In this document: in pieces, positions 1 through 8,139 of the stretch | Layout: each line of letters begins with the position of its first letter | Position numbering within the stretch: position 1 is the first letter of the stretch | NCBI RefSeq assembly: GCF_035189165.1 | Contig: NZ_CP045246.1 | Span: forward strand, 2,790,001-2,854,000 | From: Arthrobacter sp. JZ12 | GTDB taxonomy: Bacteria > Actinomycetota > Actinomycetes > Actinomycetales > Micrococcaceae | DNA: 64,000 nucleotides | Reading direction: 5' to 3' | The notes under the pieces: model-generated | What the model was told of the DNA's origin: nothing | Database searches by the model: none | The model's input: only the letters and a program-made list of their open reading frames with translations | Position numbers and translations under genes: made by a program

Positions 1-14
1 CACGGACAGGACCG

Positions 15-1301
15 ATGCAGGTGAGTGAGTCCACGCCGTCGTCGTTTGCGCCTGCCGGCAGCCGCGAACCGGTCGCCGGAAACGGCGGCTACCCCCGAAT
101 CCAGGGGCACGACGACGCCGGCTGGGGCGCCGACACGCTCGCCGTGCGCGGCGGGTTGGCGCGATCGAACTTCGAGGAGACCTCGGAGGCTTTGTTCCTC
201 AACTCCGGTTTCGTGTACTCGTCAGCCGCGGCAGCCGAAGCGGCGTTCACCGGCGACGTGGACCGGTTTGTCTACTCCCGGTACGGCAACCCCACGGTCG
301 CCATGTTTCAGGAGCGGCTCCGCCTGCTCGAGGGAGCCGAGGCGTGCTTCGCGACCGCGAGTGGAATGTCGGCGGTATTCACTGCGCTGGGCGCACTGCT
401 TGCCGCCGGCGACCGGGTGGTCGCATCCCGCAGCCTGTTCGGCTCGTGCTTCGTCATCCTGAACGAAATCCTGCCCCGCTGGGGCGTCGAAACGGTGTTC
501 GTGGACGGATGGGACCTTGCGCAGTGGGAGGAAGCCCTCCGGGTTCCCGCGACGGCCGTGTTCTTCGAATCCCCATCCAACCCGATGCAGGAGATCGTGG
601 ATATCCGCGCCGTGGTCAAGCTGGCCCACGCGGCCGGAGCACAGGTGGTAGTGGACAATGTCTTCGCTACCCCGCTGCTGCAGCGGTGCACCGAACTGGG
701 TGCCGACGTCGTCGTCTATTCCGGAACCAAACACATGGACGGGCAGGGCCGTGTCCTTGGCGGCGCGATCCTGGGCCGCAAGGAATTCATCGAGGGTCCG
801 GTGAAGACGCTGATGCGGCACACCGGCCCGGCGCTGTCCTCCTTCAACGCCTGGACGCTGCTGAAGGGACTCGAAACCCTGTCGCTGCGCGTCAACCACG
901 CCTCAGCCTCGGCACTGACGCTGGCGCGCTGGCTCGAAGCGCAGCCCGGCGTGAACTGGGTGCGGTACCCCCTGCTCGAATCCCATCCGCAGTTTGATCT
1001 GGCGTCCGCGCAGATGTCCGCCGGCGGCACGGTAGTCACGTTCGAACTGGATGCTCCCGAAGGCGGGGCAAAGGACCGTGCGTTCCGGCTGCTCGACTCG
1101 CTGGCCATTATCGACATCTCCAACAACCTCGGCGACTCGAAGACTCTGATCACACACCCCGCCACCACCACGCACCGGGCAATGGGTCCGGAAGGCCGCG
1201 CGGCCATCGGGTTGTCCGACGGAGTGGTCCGGTTGTCAGTGGGACTCGAAGACGTCCAGGATCTCCAGACCGACCTCGGCAAGGCGCTCGCGGCGTCCTG
1301 A
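15..1301 (+). CDS. metZ: O-succinylhomoserine sulfhydrylase (MetZ), PLP-dependent
   Basis: Cytosolic PLP enzyme of the Cys/Met metabolism (MetB/MetC/MetZ) family; MetZ makes homocysteine from O-succinylhomoserine and sulfide in methionine synthesis. The 428-residue product has the family block YSRYGNPT near residue 85, the EGAEACFATASGMSA segment, and the PLP lysine in YSGTKHMDGQG (about K239). It is somewhat longer than usual because of a roughly 35-residue polar N-terminus. The ATG at 15 has a GGACAGG ribosome site a few bases upstream, so it is probably the true start; anything further upstream lies outside the window. MetZ is preferred over cystathionine gamma-synthase on overall resemblance, but substrate specificity is inferred. 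No clear terminator follows. Confidence 0.9.
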   Translation: MQVSESTPSSFAPAGSREPVAGNGGYPRIQGHDDAGWGADTLAVRGGLARSNFEETSEALFLNSGFVYSSAAAAEAAFTGDVDRFVYSRYGNPTVAMFQERLRLLEGAEACFATASGMSAVFTALGALLAAGDRVVASRSLFGSCFVILNEILPRWGVETVFVDGWDLAQWEEALRVPATAVFFESPSNPMQEIVDIRAVVKLAHAAGAQVVVDNVFATPLLQRCTELGADVVVYSGTKHMDGQGRVLGGAILGRKEFIEGPVKTLMRHTGPALSSFNAWTLLKGLETLSLRVNHASASALTLARWLEAQPGVNWVRYPLLESHPQFDLASAQMSAGGTVVTFELDAPEGGAKDRAFRLLDSLAIIDISNNLGDSKTLITHPATTTHRAMGPEGRAAIGLSDGVVRLSVGLEDVQDLQTDLGKALAAS

Positions 1302-1394
1302 TCTGCCCTTCCCACGGCCCCTGAAACGGCCGCCCGATTACCGGCTTCATGACGACCGTTTGTCCAAGGTTTTCCCAAGAGCGCAGGCGCACTC

Positions 1395-1424
1395 TTGGCA
1401 CCGAGACACACATCGAGTTATAGA
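1395..1424 (+). promoter_or_regulatory. Probable sigma70-type promoter of the multicopper oxidase gene
   Basis: TTGGCA (1395-1400) and TATAGA (1419-1424) are separated by 18 bases, about 70 bases ahead of the oxidase ATG. The -10 sits in a short dyad (CGAG...CTCG). Inferred by eye only. Confidence 0.45.
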
Positions 1425-1496
1425 TCTCGGCAGTCTGGAAACAGCCCGATGCGCGTCCCCCACCCAAAACTGCACCACTTGGAAGGGCGACTCGCC

Positions 1497-3101
1497 ATGT
1501 CGATCACCAGACGTCAGCTTCTCTCCATGGGCGGATTCGGCGCGCTTGCCGCAGCCACCCTCACAGTTCCGGTCTCCACCATCAGCGCACAGGACGTGCC
1601 GGTCCTGGACGGTTCCAAACTCAAGCCCTACACCCAGGGCTTCAAGCGGCCGCCGTTCCTCGCGCCGTACAAGACCGATGTGAGCCCTGTGAATGGGCAA
1701 CCGCGGAACTTTTACACGGTGACCCAGCAGTCCTCCACGGCCGAGATCGTTCCGGGGATGAAGACCCGCATCCTGGGCTACAACGGGATCTTCCCCGGCC
1801 CCACGATCAGCCTGGATAAGGGCACCGAGGCGGTGGTGACCATGCGTAATCAGCTGCCGGGAAAGCATCCAGACTTCGGGACCCCGTTGGCGACGTCAAC
1901 GCATTTGCATGGTTCGGCGTCGTTGCCCCAGTACGACGGTTACGCATCGGACGTCACACTGCCCGGGTTCAAGAAGGACTACATCTACCCGAACATCCAG
2001 CCGGCCCGCACCCTCTGGTACCACGACCACGGCGTGCACTACACGGCGCAGAACGCCTACTCCGGGCTGGTGGCGATGTATCAGATTCACGACGCCGTGG
2101 AGAAGGCGCTCCTGCCGCAGGGCGAGTTTGATGTCCCGCTGATGGTCAGCGACATCCAGTTACGGGCCGACGGCAACGCCAACTACGACGACCACAGCCA
2201 CAGCGGCCTGTGGGGCGACATCAACCTGGTCAACGGCGTGCCGTGGCCGGTGATGAAGGTCAAGCGGCGCATCTACCGGTTCCGTGTGCTGGTGTGCAGC
2301 ATCTCCCGGTCCTACCGCCTCAAGCTCAGCACCGGTGACCCGATGACCATCGTTGCCACCGACGGCGGACTGATGCCCAAAGCGGTACCGGTAACCTCCT
2401 ACCGGCACGCGAACGCGGAGCGTTACGAGATCCTGATCGACTTCTCCAAGTACCGGGCGGGGCAGCGGGTTGAGCTGCAGAACCTGTCGAACAAGAACAA
2501 CATCGACTACGCCCACACCGGGCGCGTCATGGCTTTTGACGTGATCGATGAGGCGTTCGACCGCAACGATCCGACGGCGCTCACGATGCCAACCGTCCTC
2601 GCCGACAGCGTGCCGATGCAGTTGACTCCCAGCCAATCCAAAGCCACCAGGCGCATGCGGGTGGAACGCTCGAATGGTGAATGGAAGATCAACGATCGGA
2701 GCTGGGCGGACGTCATCGCCAGCAACTTCCAGCAGGTCTTCGCTAACCCCGGCCTGAACGATGTCGAGATCTGGGAGATTGAGAACAAGTCGGGCGGCTG
2801 GTTCCACCCCCTGCACATCCACCTGGTTGACTTCCGCATCCTCAGCCGAAACGGCCGGGCACCCTTCGCCTACGAGCAGGGCCCCAAGGACGTCATATAC
2901 GTCGGAGAGAACGAGACCGTCCGTGCGATCATGAAGTTCGAACACCACAAGGGCCGCTACATGGTCCACTGCCACAACCTCCCGCACGAGGACCACGACA
3001 TGATGGTCCAGTTCCGGGTGGGGCTCAAGGCCGGCGAAGCAGACCCCAACGACCCGATCAACGCCGCCCGTCCGGTTTGGGACACCCCGGCTCCGCAGTA
3101 G
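1497..3101 (+). CDS. Tat-exported multicopper oxidase (CotA/CueO-like)
   Basis: Periplasmic-side or exported copper oxidase that couples substrate oxidation (Cu(I), metals, phenolics or bilirubin-type compounds) to reduction of O2 to water. The 534-residue product starts MSITRRQLLSMGG, a twin-arginine signal followed by an Ala-rich hydrophobic stretch. All four copper motifs are visible: THLHGS near residue 138, WYHDHGVH near 180, HPLHIHLVDF near 438 and HCHNLPHEDHDM near 492, the last giving the type-1 Cys and axial Met. The ATG at 1497 is preferred over an in-frame ATG at 1395 because it follows GGAAGGGCG and places the Tat signal at the N-terminus. A role in copper tolerance fits other copper genes in the window but is inferred. 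Confidence 0.9.
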   Translation: MSITRRQLLSMGGFGALAAATLTVPVSTISAQDVPVLDGSKLKPYTQGFKRPPFLAPYKTDVSPVNGQPRNFYTVTQQSSTAEIVPGMKTRILGYNGIFPGPTISLDKGTEAVVTMRNQLPGKHPDFGTPLATSTHLHGSASLPQYDGYASDVTLPGFKKDYIYPNIQPARTLWYHDHGVHYTAQNAYSGLVAMYQIHDAVEKALLPQGEFDVPLMVSDIQLRADGNANYDDHSHSGLWGDINLVNGVPWPVMKVKRRIYRFRVLVCSISRSYRLKLSTGDPMTIVATDGGLMPKAVPVTSYRHANAERYEILIDFSKYRAGQRVELQNLSNKNNIDYAHTGRVMAFDVIDEAFDRNDPTALTMPTVLADSVPMQLTPSQSKATRRMRVERSNGEWKINDRSWADVIASNFQQVFANPGLNDVEIWEIENKSGGWFHPLHIHLVDFRILSRNGRAPFAYEQGPKDVIYVGENETVRAIMKFEHHKGRYMVHCHNLPHEDHDMMVQFRVGLKAGEADPNDPINAARPVWDTPAPQ

Positions 3102-3120
3102 GTTTCGTCTCGCGTTCATC

Positions 3121-3168
3121 CGGCAGGACACACCCCTTTCGGCGCGCTATAAGGGGTGTGTCCTGCCG
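3121..3168 (+). terminator. Hairpin downstream of the multicopper oxidase
   Basis: A perfect 18-bp inverted repeat (3121-3138 with 3151-3168) around a 12-base loop lies 20 bases after the stop codon. It has no clear T-tract, so a terminator is the likely but not the only role. Confidence 0.65.
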
Positions 3169-3213
3169 ACTCAACGTTGAAGCTGGGATATCCCTGTGAG
3201 TTACCCGCGCCAT

Positions 3214-3240
3214 TGAACCTTTCGCTGGTGTCTCTCCGTC
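3214..3240 (+). promoter_or_regulatory. ECF-type promoter of the lipoprotein gene
   Basis: TGAACC (3214-3219), a 17-base spacer and CGTC (3237-3240) match the usual ECF sigma promoter layout (GGAAC/TGAAC, 16-17 bases, CGTC). It lies about 75 bases ahead of the lipoprotein ATG. The ECF sigma gene converging on this lipoprotein is the obvious candidate to read it. Confidence 0.55.
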
Positions 3241-3314
3241 TTCTCAGCAGAGGGGCCGAGCGGCCACTTCCATCCCCCGGGCGTCCAGGGGGTGATCACG
3301 GGAGGTAACACAAT

Positions 3315-3914
3315 ATGAGTAAAGCAATGCGCGTTCTATTCGCTGTCGTCGCCGCCTGTCTCCTGGCGCTGACCGGCTGTGGCGGTTCAGATACCCAGTC
3401 CGAGGACATCCCGGCAGGCCAGGAAACCGCGGCAGAAGCACCGCCCACGACTGGGGAAGCAACTGAAGGAGAGACTGGGGAAGCGACCGAGGGAACGACC
3501 GAGGAACCATCCGACGAGCCGACGGACGGTGAGACTGAGGCGGCCGGGAGCGGCGGCAAGGTCGGAACTCCGCTCGGTGTTGCCGAGACCGACCTCGGCG
3601 AAGTAGTAGTTGACGCTGAAGGCATGGTTCTCTATTACTTCACCCAGGACGAAGCCAACTCCGGCGTCAGCGCCTGCGAGGGCGGGTGCCTCGAAGCCTG
3701 GCCACCGGTCTTGACCGAGACCGAAGAGGTAGAGGCTGAAGGCGTCACCGGGGAGCTCGGAACAATTGAAACCCCCGACGGCCAACTTCAGGTCACCATC
3801 AACGGCATGCCCATCTACTACTACGCAGAAGATGAGGCACCGGGTGACACCAACGGCCAGGGTGTCAATGACGTCTGGTACGTCATCGGGCCGGACGGGA
3901 CCATGATCCAGTAA
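3315..3914 (+). CDS. Secreted-repeat lipoprotein (COG4315 type)
   Basis: The 199-residue product has a lipoprotein signal with lipobox LTGC near residue 22, then an acidic Thr/Glu-rich linker to about residue 75. Two copies of the repeat known as 'secreted repeat of unknown function' follow: VVVDAEGMVLYYFTQDE with a CEGGCLEAWPP block, then a second copy ending YYYAEDEAPGDTNGQG. The function of this family is not established. The start has GGGAGGTAACACAAT just upstream. An ECF-type promoter precedes it and a convergent ECF sigma gene follows. Its stop codon is the first of five in-frame stops in an 18-bp tandem repeat. Confidence 0.85.
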   Translation: MSKAMRVLFAVVAACLLALTGCGGSDTQSEDIPAGQETAAEAPPTTGEATEGETGEATEGTTEEPSDEPTDGETEAAGSGGKVGTPLGVAETDLGEVVVDAEGMVLYYFTQDEANSGVSACEGGCLEAWPPVLTETEEVEAEGVTGELGTIETPDGQLQVTINGMPIYYYAEDEAPGDTNGQGVNDVWYVIGPDGTMIQ

Positions 3915-3988
3915 GGCCTACCGATTCAGTAGGGCCTACCGATTCAGTAGCGCCTACCGATCCAGTAGGGCCGACAGATCCAGTAGCG
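3906..3988 (+). repeat. 18-bp tandem repeat anchored on the lipoprotein stop codon
   Basis: Four full units (3906-3923, 3924-3941, 3942-3959, 3960-3977) and an 11-base partial unit (3978-3988). The first is atccagtaaggcctaccg and spans the last two codons (Ile-Gln) and the stop. Every unit carries TAA or TAG in the gene's own frame, giving stops at 3912, 3930, 3948, 3966 and 3984. Confidence 0.9.
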
Positions 3989-3993
3989 ATTGC

Positions 3994-4031
3994 CTCGGGC
4001 AGCCGGGCGGGGAACCGCCTAGCTGCCCGAG
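3994..4031. terminator. Terminator hairpin between convergent lipoprotein and sigma genes
   Basis: A 10-bp stem (3994-4003 with 4022-4031) encloses a second GC stem (GGCGG/CCGCC). It overlaps the stop codon of the minus-strand sigma gene. Symmetry suggests it could serve both strands. Confidence 0.6.
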
Positions 4032-4531
4032 ACTACATCCCGGGCGAGCAAGGCAGCCTTCAGCGAGCGCAGCGCATAGTGCAGGCGGGATTTGACCGTC
4101 CCTTCCGGGATGCCGAGGGCCCGGGAAATCTCCGCCGTCGTCTCGCCCTGGAAGTAGAAGTGCTGTAGCACGTCGCGGTGCTCCTGGGACAGGTCGTTGA
4201 GCGCATCGGAAACCAGCCAGGACGTCAGCAGTTGCTCCAGCTCGTCGGTAGAGGGAGTTTCGGGCAGCTCATCCATATCGAACTCATGGCGATGAAATGC
4301 GCTGCGAAACGAGTCCACGAGGGCATTCTTGGCAACTACGAACAGCCAGGCGCGGATCTCCAGATCACTGCGGACACGGATGTCCGGGTGTTCCCAGGCC
4401 CGCATCAGGGTCAATTGGACAACCTCGTCGACAAGGAAAGCATCCGAGGTAAGCCGGCGGACAAAACGCTGCAGGGCACGCAGATGCTTCTCGCTGATAC
4501 TGCTGAGCCAGTCAGCCTGTCCGTCGCCCAT
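4019..4531 (-). CDS. ECF-family RNA polymerase sigma factor
   Basis: The 170-residue product has sigma region 2 in its first half (LVDEVVQLTLMRAWEHP, then LEIRAWLFVVAKNALVDSFR) and region 4 at the end (LSQEHRDVLQHFYFQG, then the helix-turn-helix EGTVKSRLHYALRSLK). Length and layout are those of a minimal ECF sigma factor. The ATG at 4531 is chosen because GGGGGACGAGG lies directly ahead; a longer frame extends to 4651 without extra domain sequence. No anti-sigma gene is adjacent. It converges on the lipoprotein whose upstream region holds an ECF-type promoter, so that gene is a candidate target. Confidence 0.85.
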   Translation of the reverse strand: MGDGQADWLSSISEKHLRALQRFVRRLTSDAFLVDEVVQLTLMRAWEHPDIRVRSDLEIRAWLFVVAKNALVDSFRSAFHRHEFDMDELPETPSTDELEQLLTSWLVSDALNDLSQEHRDVLQHFYFQGETTAEISRALGIPEGTVKSRLHYALRSLKAALLARDVVSGS

Positions 4532-4698
4532 CCTCGTCCCCCGCATTCGGCATCGCCAGAGACTATTGACGCGCCACGGGGTTGGAAAAAGGCTGTCCCC
4601 AGGCGCCATGTCTTCCCATGATGCACCTCCCTGGAGGAATTGGAAGGTCAAGAGTCCACAACGGTAGGGGCTGGAAATCCAGATCGGAACAGCGACGG

Positions 4699-5496
4699 CT
4701 AGCCCAACACGAAGTTCCAGGTTCCCGCCAGCACGGCCAGGGTCACGGCGAGCGCGGCGATCACCACTCCTCCCAGCGCAACGCCGATGTCAACGCGACT
4801 GAACGTGCTTTCCCGCGCCCAGGTCCGCTTGCCGGCCCCGAAACCGCGGGCCTCCATAGCGACCGCCAGGCGGGTGGCCCTGCGGATCGCCTGCACCATC
4901 AGCCCGAATGCCTGGCCGAGGAAGTTTCCGAGACGGGCTGCGGGATTACCTTCATGGCCAACGCCGCGGGCATGCCGTGCGAGTCCGAGGGTTCGCCATT
5001 CCTCGAAGAGCAGACCCACCAGCCGCATCCCCGCAAGGGCTCCCAACACAAACCGGTGAGGCGCGCGCAGCCGTTGCGCCAGCGCGTCCGCAAGGTCGGT
5101 GGGGTCGGTACTCGAAAGGAGAAACAGTCCGGGGAGCGCAATCGCCAGGGCGCGCAGCCCAATGGCAAGACCGGCGTTCACCGAATCCTCCGTGAAGAGA
5201 ACCGGACCTGCCTCAAGCACCACGCGACCGGTCTTCTCTGCAAGCAGTGCCGTTCCATACGCACCGACCACCGCTGCAAGGACAAACGGCCAAGTCCGCA
5301 CTAGCAGGCGCCGCACGCTGATGCCCAGCAGTGGCAGGAGCAGCAGCTCACAGACCAGCACGACGCCGGCGCTCACCCAGTCCACGCTGAGCATGACCAC
5401 GATGGTGACCAGCGTCGCGGCGAACAGCTTGGAGAGCGGGTTGGCCCGTGGCAGCAGCCGCCCGGTGATTTCCGGATTCAGCACATCGACGCTCAT
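4699..5496 (-). CDS. ykoC: ECF transporter T component for thiamine precursor (YkoC/CbiQ-like)
   Basis: Transmembrane coupling protein of a group I energy-coupling-factor importer. The 265-residue product has several hydrophobic segments in the first half, the CbiQ/EcfT-type motif ARGVGHEGNPAAR and the coupling helix region MEARGFGAGKRTW. Its ATG at 5496 overlaps the stop of the ATPase gene (ATGA), so the two are translationally coupled. It is the last gene of a three-gene operon controlled by the TPP riboswitch upstream of ykoE. Substrate (thiamine or hydroxymethylpyrimidine) is inferred from the riboswitch and the YkoE partner. Confidence 0.85.
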   Translation of the reverse strand: MSVDVLNPEITGRLLPRANPLSKLFAATLVTIVVMLSVDWVSAGVVLVCELLLLPLLGISVRRLLVRTWPFVLAAVVGAYGTALLAEKTGRVVLEAGPVLFTEDSVNAGLAIGLRALAIALPGLFLLSSTDPTDLADALAQRLRAPHRFVLGALAGMRLVGLLFEEWRTLGLARHARGVGHEGNPAARLGNFLGQAFGLMVQAIRRATRLAVAMEARGFGAGKRTWARESTFSRVDIGVALGGVVIAALAVTLAVLAGTWNFVLG

Positions 5497-6983
5497 GCCG
5501 CCGCTCCCACTCGGGCACCCGTGCCGTTGACGGCCAGGATCCTGCTTCCAAGAGCGGAGGTGAAGTCGCGATCATGTGTCACGGAAACCACGCAAGTGCC
5601 CGAGCTGATAAGTTCGGCGAGCAACCCGACCAGTTCCGCCCAGGTGTTGGCGTCCTGACCGAACGTGGGCTCGTCCAGAATCAGGAGGTCGGGTTGGGTC
5701 GCGAGCATCGTGGCAACGGACAGCCGCCGTTTCTCGCCTCCGGAGAGTGTGAAGGGGTTCGCTTTCAGCAGCCCGGTCAGTCGCAGCCGCTCCACGAGGG
5801 GGTCCACGCGCCGTCGTACCTCTTCCTCAGGCAGGCGGGCCACCCGGCGGGGGCCGAACTCAAGCTCCTCGACCACCGACGGCGTGAGGAATTGGTGCTC
5901 CGGCTCCTGGAAGACAGTGCCAATCCGGTCCACCAGATCGGCCGACTTCCACCGGTGCGGCCTGTTTCCGGCGCCGCGCGCCAGCGGCTCGAGCGCGCTC
6001 AGCTCGCCGCCGCGGGGCTGCAGCAGTCCTGCCAGGGTAAGTGCGAGCGTGGACTTCCCCGCTCCGTTGGGACCGAGCACGCTGAGGGACTCACCCCGGC
6101 GCAGGGTGAGGTCGACGCCGTCGAGCACTGCTGCCCCTCGCCGTCTACGCGCCACGGACAGGCCCGACGCCTGCAACAGGTCCTCGCTGTCGCCGGCGAG
6201 CCCGGACTGCGCGGCCGGGCCTGCCGTGGAGAGCGGGGAGTGCCCCGGGACCCAGACACCCGCCTCAATGAGGCGGGCCCGCGTTGCTTCCTGGTGCAGT
6301 ACCACGCCCGGCTTTCCGTCGGCGAGGATGCCGCCGTCGGAATCAAGGACCACCACGCGGTCCACAACACCCGCCCACACGTCGACGCGGTGCTCCACCA
6401 CCACCAGGGTGGCGGAAGTGCGGTCCAGCACGCGCACGACGGCGTCCCTCACCTCGAGGACGCCGGCCGGGTCGAGGTTCGCGGTTGGTTCGTCGAGGAG
6501 CAGCAAACCCGGCTGCATGGCCAGCACGGCTGCCAGCGCCAGCCGCTGCTTCTGCCCCCCGGAGAGGGCCGTGGTCGGATGGTTGAGGGGCACTTCGAGG
6601 CCGACGTCGCCAAGCGCCCGGTGGACCCGCGGCCAGATCTCATCCCGCGGCACCGCCAGGTTCTCGGCGCCGAACGCGACCTCGTCCCCCACGCGGGCCA
6701 GAACCAGCTGGGTGTCGGGATCCTGCAGGACAAGCCCGGAACGGCCGCGCGCGGCTGCCGGCCGCGCGCCGTCGACAGCCAGTTCGCCGGCCTGCTCACC
6801 CTCTTCCTGCTCGCCCAAGACGCCCGCCAGGCCATGCAGCAGTGTGGACTTGCCGGCACCGGAGGCACCCAGCAGCAGTACGCGCTCGCCCTCACCAATG
6901 GACAGGTCGACGTCGCGGACCGCCCAGCGCGAGCGCCCGGAGTGCCGCCAGCCCCAGCCCCGGGCGGTGACTGACACTCCCAT
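5493..6983 (-). CDS. ykoD: Fused double ATPase of the thiamine-type ECF transporter (YkoD)
   Basis: Two ABC ATPase domains in one 496-residue chain. The first has Walker A GASGAGKST, signature LSGGQKQR and Walker B LLLDEPTANLD; the second has GPNGAGKST, LSGGEKRR and LILDEPTFGQD. This matches the fused EcfA-EcfA' of YkoEDC systems, which powers uptake through YkoE and YkoC. The ATG at 6983 starts one base after the ykoE stop; an apparent extension to 7175 lies inside ykoE and is not real. Complete active-site motifs in both halves suggest two working ATP sites. Confidence 0.9.
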   Translation of the reverse strand: MGVSVTARGWGWRHSGRSRWAVRDVDLSIGEGERVLLLGASGAGKSTLLHGLAGVLGEQEEGEQAGELAVDGARPAAARGRSGLVLQDPDTQLVLARVGDEVAFGAENLAVPRDEIWPRVHRALGDVGLEVPLNHPTTALSGGQKQRLALAAVLAMQPGLLLLDEPTANLDPAGVLEVRDAVVRVLDRTSATLVVVEHRVDVWAGVVDRVVVLDSDGGILADGKPGVVLHQEATRARLIEAGVWVPGHSPLSTAGPAAQSGLAGDSEDLLQASGLSVARRRRGAAVLDGVDLTLRRGESLSVLGPNGAGKSTLALTLAGLLQPRGGELSALEPLARGAGNRPHRWKSADLVDRIGTVFQEPEHQFLTPSVVEELEFGPRRVARLPEEEVRRRVDPLVERLRLTGLLKANPFTLSGGEKRRLSVATMLATQPDLLILDEPTFGQDANTWAELVGLLAELISSGTCVVSVTHDRDFTSALGSRILAVNGTGARVGAAA

Positions 6984-6984
6984 G

Positions 6985-7593
6985 TCAGACGTCGGCGGTG
7001 CGGCCCGAAGCAAACGATGACAACGCGCCCGTCTTCGCCAGCCCGCGGGTGGCAAGCCAGGACAGCAGGCCTGCCAGCACGACGCCGGAAATTGCGGCGA
7101 AAACCCCGTACACCAGCTTGTAGTCGAGCGCCCAGGCGGCGTTGTACATGATGTTTTCGCTGATCGCGAGGGCAAGTCCGGCGCTCAGTCCCGCGAGGAG
7201 CGCAACGCCCAGGTTCCAGCGACGGTAGAGGAACAGGGCGAATACCAGTTCAGCACCGATCCCCTGGATGAGGCCGGAGAGGAGGACAGCGACGCCGAAC
7301 TGGGTGCCGATCAGTGCGGATACGGCTGCCGCGACAACCTCGCAGTAGATGGCCGCGCCGGGCTTGCGGATGATGAGTCCGCCCAGCACGCCGGCGATGA
7401 GCCAACCGCCGGTGTAGAGCCCGGCCAGCGGCGGGTAGGCAGCGGTCACCGCGGCGATGCCGCTGTAACCAGCCGACCACGCGAAGAAGATGACGCCCAC
7501 GGCGACGGAGATGACGGATGCGACGACGATATCGACGACGCGCCATTCGTACCGGCGCCGGCTTGTGGGCTGCGAAGACTGAGTTGCAGTCAT
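6985..7593 (-). CDS. ykoE: Substrate-binding S component of thiamine/HMP ECF transporter (YkoE family)
   Basis: Small membrane protein of 202 residues with five or six hydrophobic segments, carrying YkoE-type sequence such as YTGGWLIAGVLGG, FGVAVLLSGLIQGIGAE and SENIMYNAAW. YkoE proteins bind thiamine or its hydroxymethylpyrimidine precursor. The ATG at 7593 has a strong AGGAGG nine bases upstream; an in-frame ATG at 7629 is poorer. First gene of the riboswitch-controlled operon. The Shine-Dalgarno sequence lies inside a hairpin (7603-7620), which suggests translational control. Confidence 0.9.
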   Translation of the reverse strand: MTATQSSQPTSRRRYEWRVVDIVVASVISVAVGVIFFAWSAGYSGIAAVTAAYPPLAGLYTGGWLIAGVLGGLIIRKPGAAIYCEVVAAAVSALIGTQFGVAVLLSGLIQGIGAELVFALFLYRRWNLGVALLAGLSAGLALAISENIMYNAAWALDYKLVYGVFAAISGVVLAGLLSWLATRGLAKTGALSSFASGRTADV

Positions 7594-7602
7594 GGGTGGG
7601 AT

Positions 7603-7620
7603 CCTCCTGGATACAGGAGG
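7603..7620 (-). promoter_or_regulatory. Hairpin sequestering the ykoE ribosome-binding site
   Basis: On the minus strand CCTCCTG and CAGGAGG form a perfect 7-bp stem with a 4-base loop. The 3' arm is the Shine-Dalgarno sequence of ykoE. It is the likely expression platform of the upstream TPP riboswitch. Confidence 0.65.
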
Positions 7621-7659
7621 GGAGGGCATACCGGCACGCCGCCGGCCGCCCTGAGAACT

Positions 7660-7756
7660 CGACTCCCTTCGCCGGTACTAGCCGGATCAGGTTCGAGGGT
7701 CTGCGGTGGTCCGCACTCTCAGCGCCCTCCACCAATGTGGATGCGCTCCCCTGTCG
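7660..7756 (-). ncRNA. TPP (thiamine pyrophosphate) riboswitch
   Basis: The minus strand carries the THI-box core: GGAGGGCGCTGAGAGTGCGG, then ACCCTCGAACCTGATCCGG, then GTACCGGCGAAGGGAGTCG. CTGAGA and CCTGATC match the conserved pyrimidine- and pyrophosphate-sensing regions. A CGAC/GTCG pairing closes P1 (7753-7756 with 7660-7663). It precedes the ykoEDC operon and should repress it when TPP is plentiful. Confidence 0.95.
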
Positions 7757-7876
7757 TTGTTTTGAGCGAAGTCCACTTTACACCCGGAAAGGGGGTAACC
7801 GGGACCTCGAGGTCGTTCCTTACGCGCTCGGTAACGCTAGGCTGGAAGCAAAGCTAAGCCGACTGAAGGAGGCGCC

Positions 7877-8137
7877 ATGAATCTGATTTTCAAGCTGATG
7901 GGTGTGGGACTGGGCATCGGTGCGGGCCTCGTGAGCACGCAGCTGGTGGACTTCCTCTGGAAGCGCGTGACCGGCAACGAGCCCCCGAAGGACAAGGAGG
8001 GTCTGGAGAACAGCCTCCGTTCTGCACTGGCCTTCGCGATCATCTCCGGAAGCGTGAGCACCACCATCCGCGTTCTCACCAACCGCACCACGCAGCGGGC
8101 CATCCAGCGCTACGAGAACACCCGCCACCTCACCTAG
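7877..8137 (+). CDS. Small membrane protein, DUF4235 family
   Basis: 86-residue protein with two hydrophobic segments (about residues 2-23 and 52-66) separated by a charged loop, KRVTGNEPPKDKEG. The arrangement and the WKRVTG and ALAFAI sequences are typical of the actinobacterial DUF4235 family, whose role is unknown. GAAGGAGG seven bases ahead of the ATG supports the start. It converges on mrpG with only two bases between stop codons. Confidence 0.85.
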   Translation: MNLIFKLMGVGLGIGAGLVSTQLVDFLWKRVTGNEPPKDKEGLENSLRSALAFAIISGSVSTTIRVLTNRTTQRAIQRYENTRHLT

Positions 8138-8139
8138 GC

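Noticed and set aside
5574-6974. Long plus-strand frames opposite ykoD
   Set aside because: Shadow frames; the minus strand carries two complete ABC ATPase domains.
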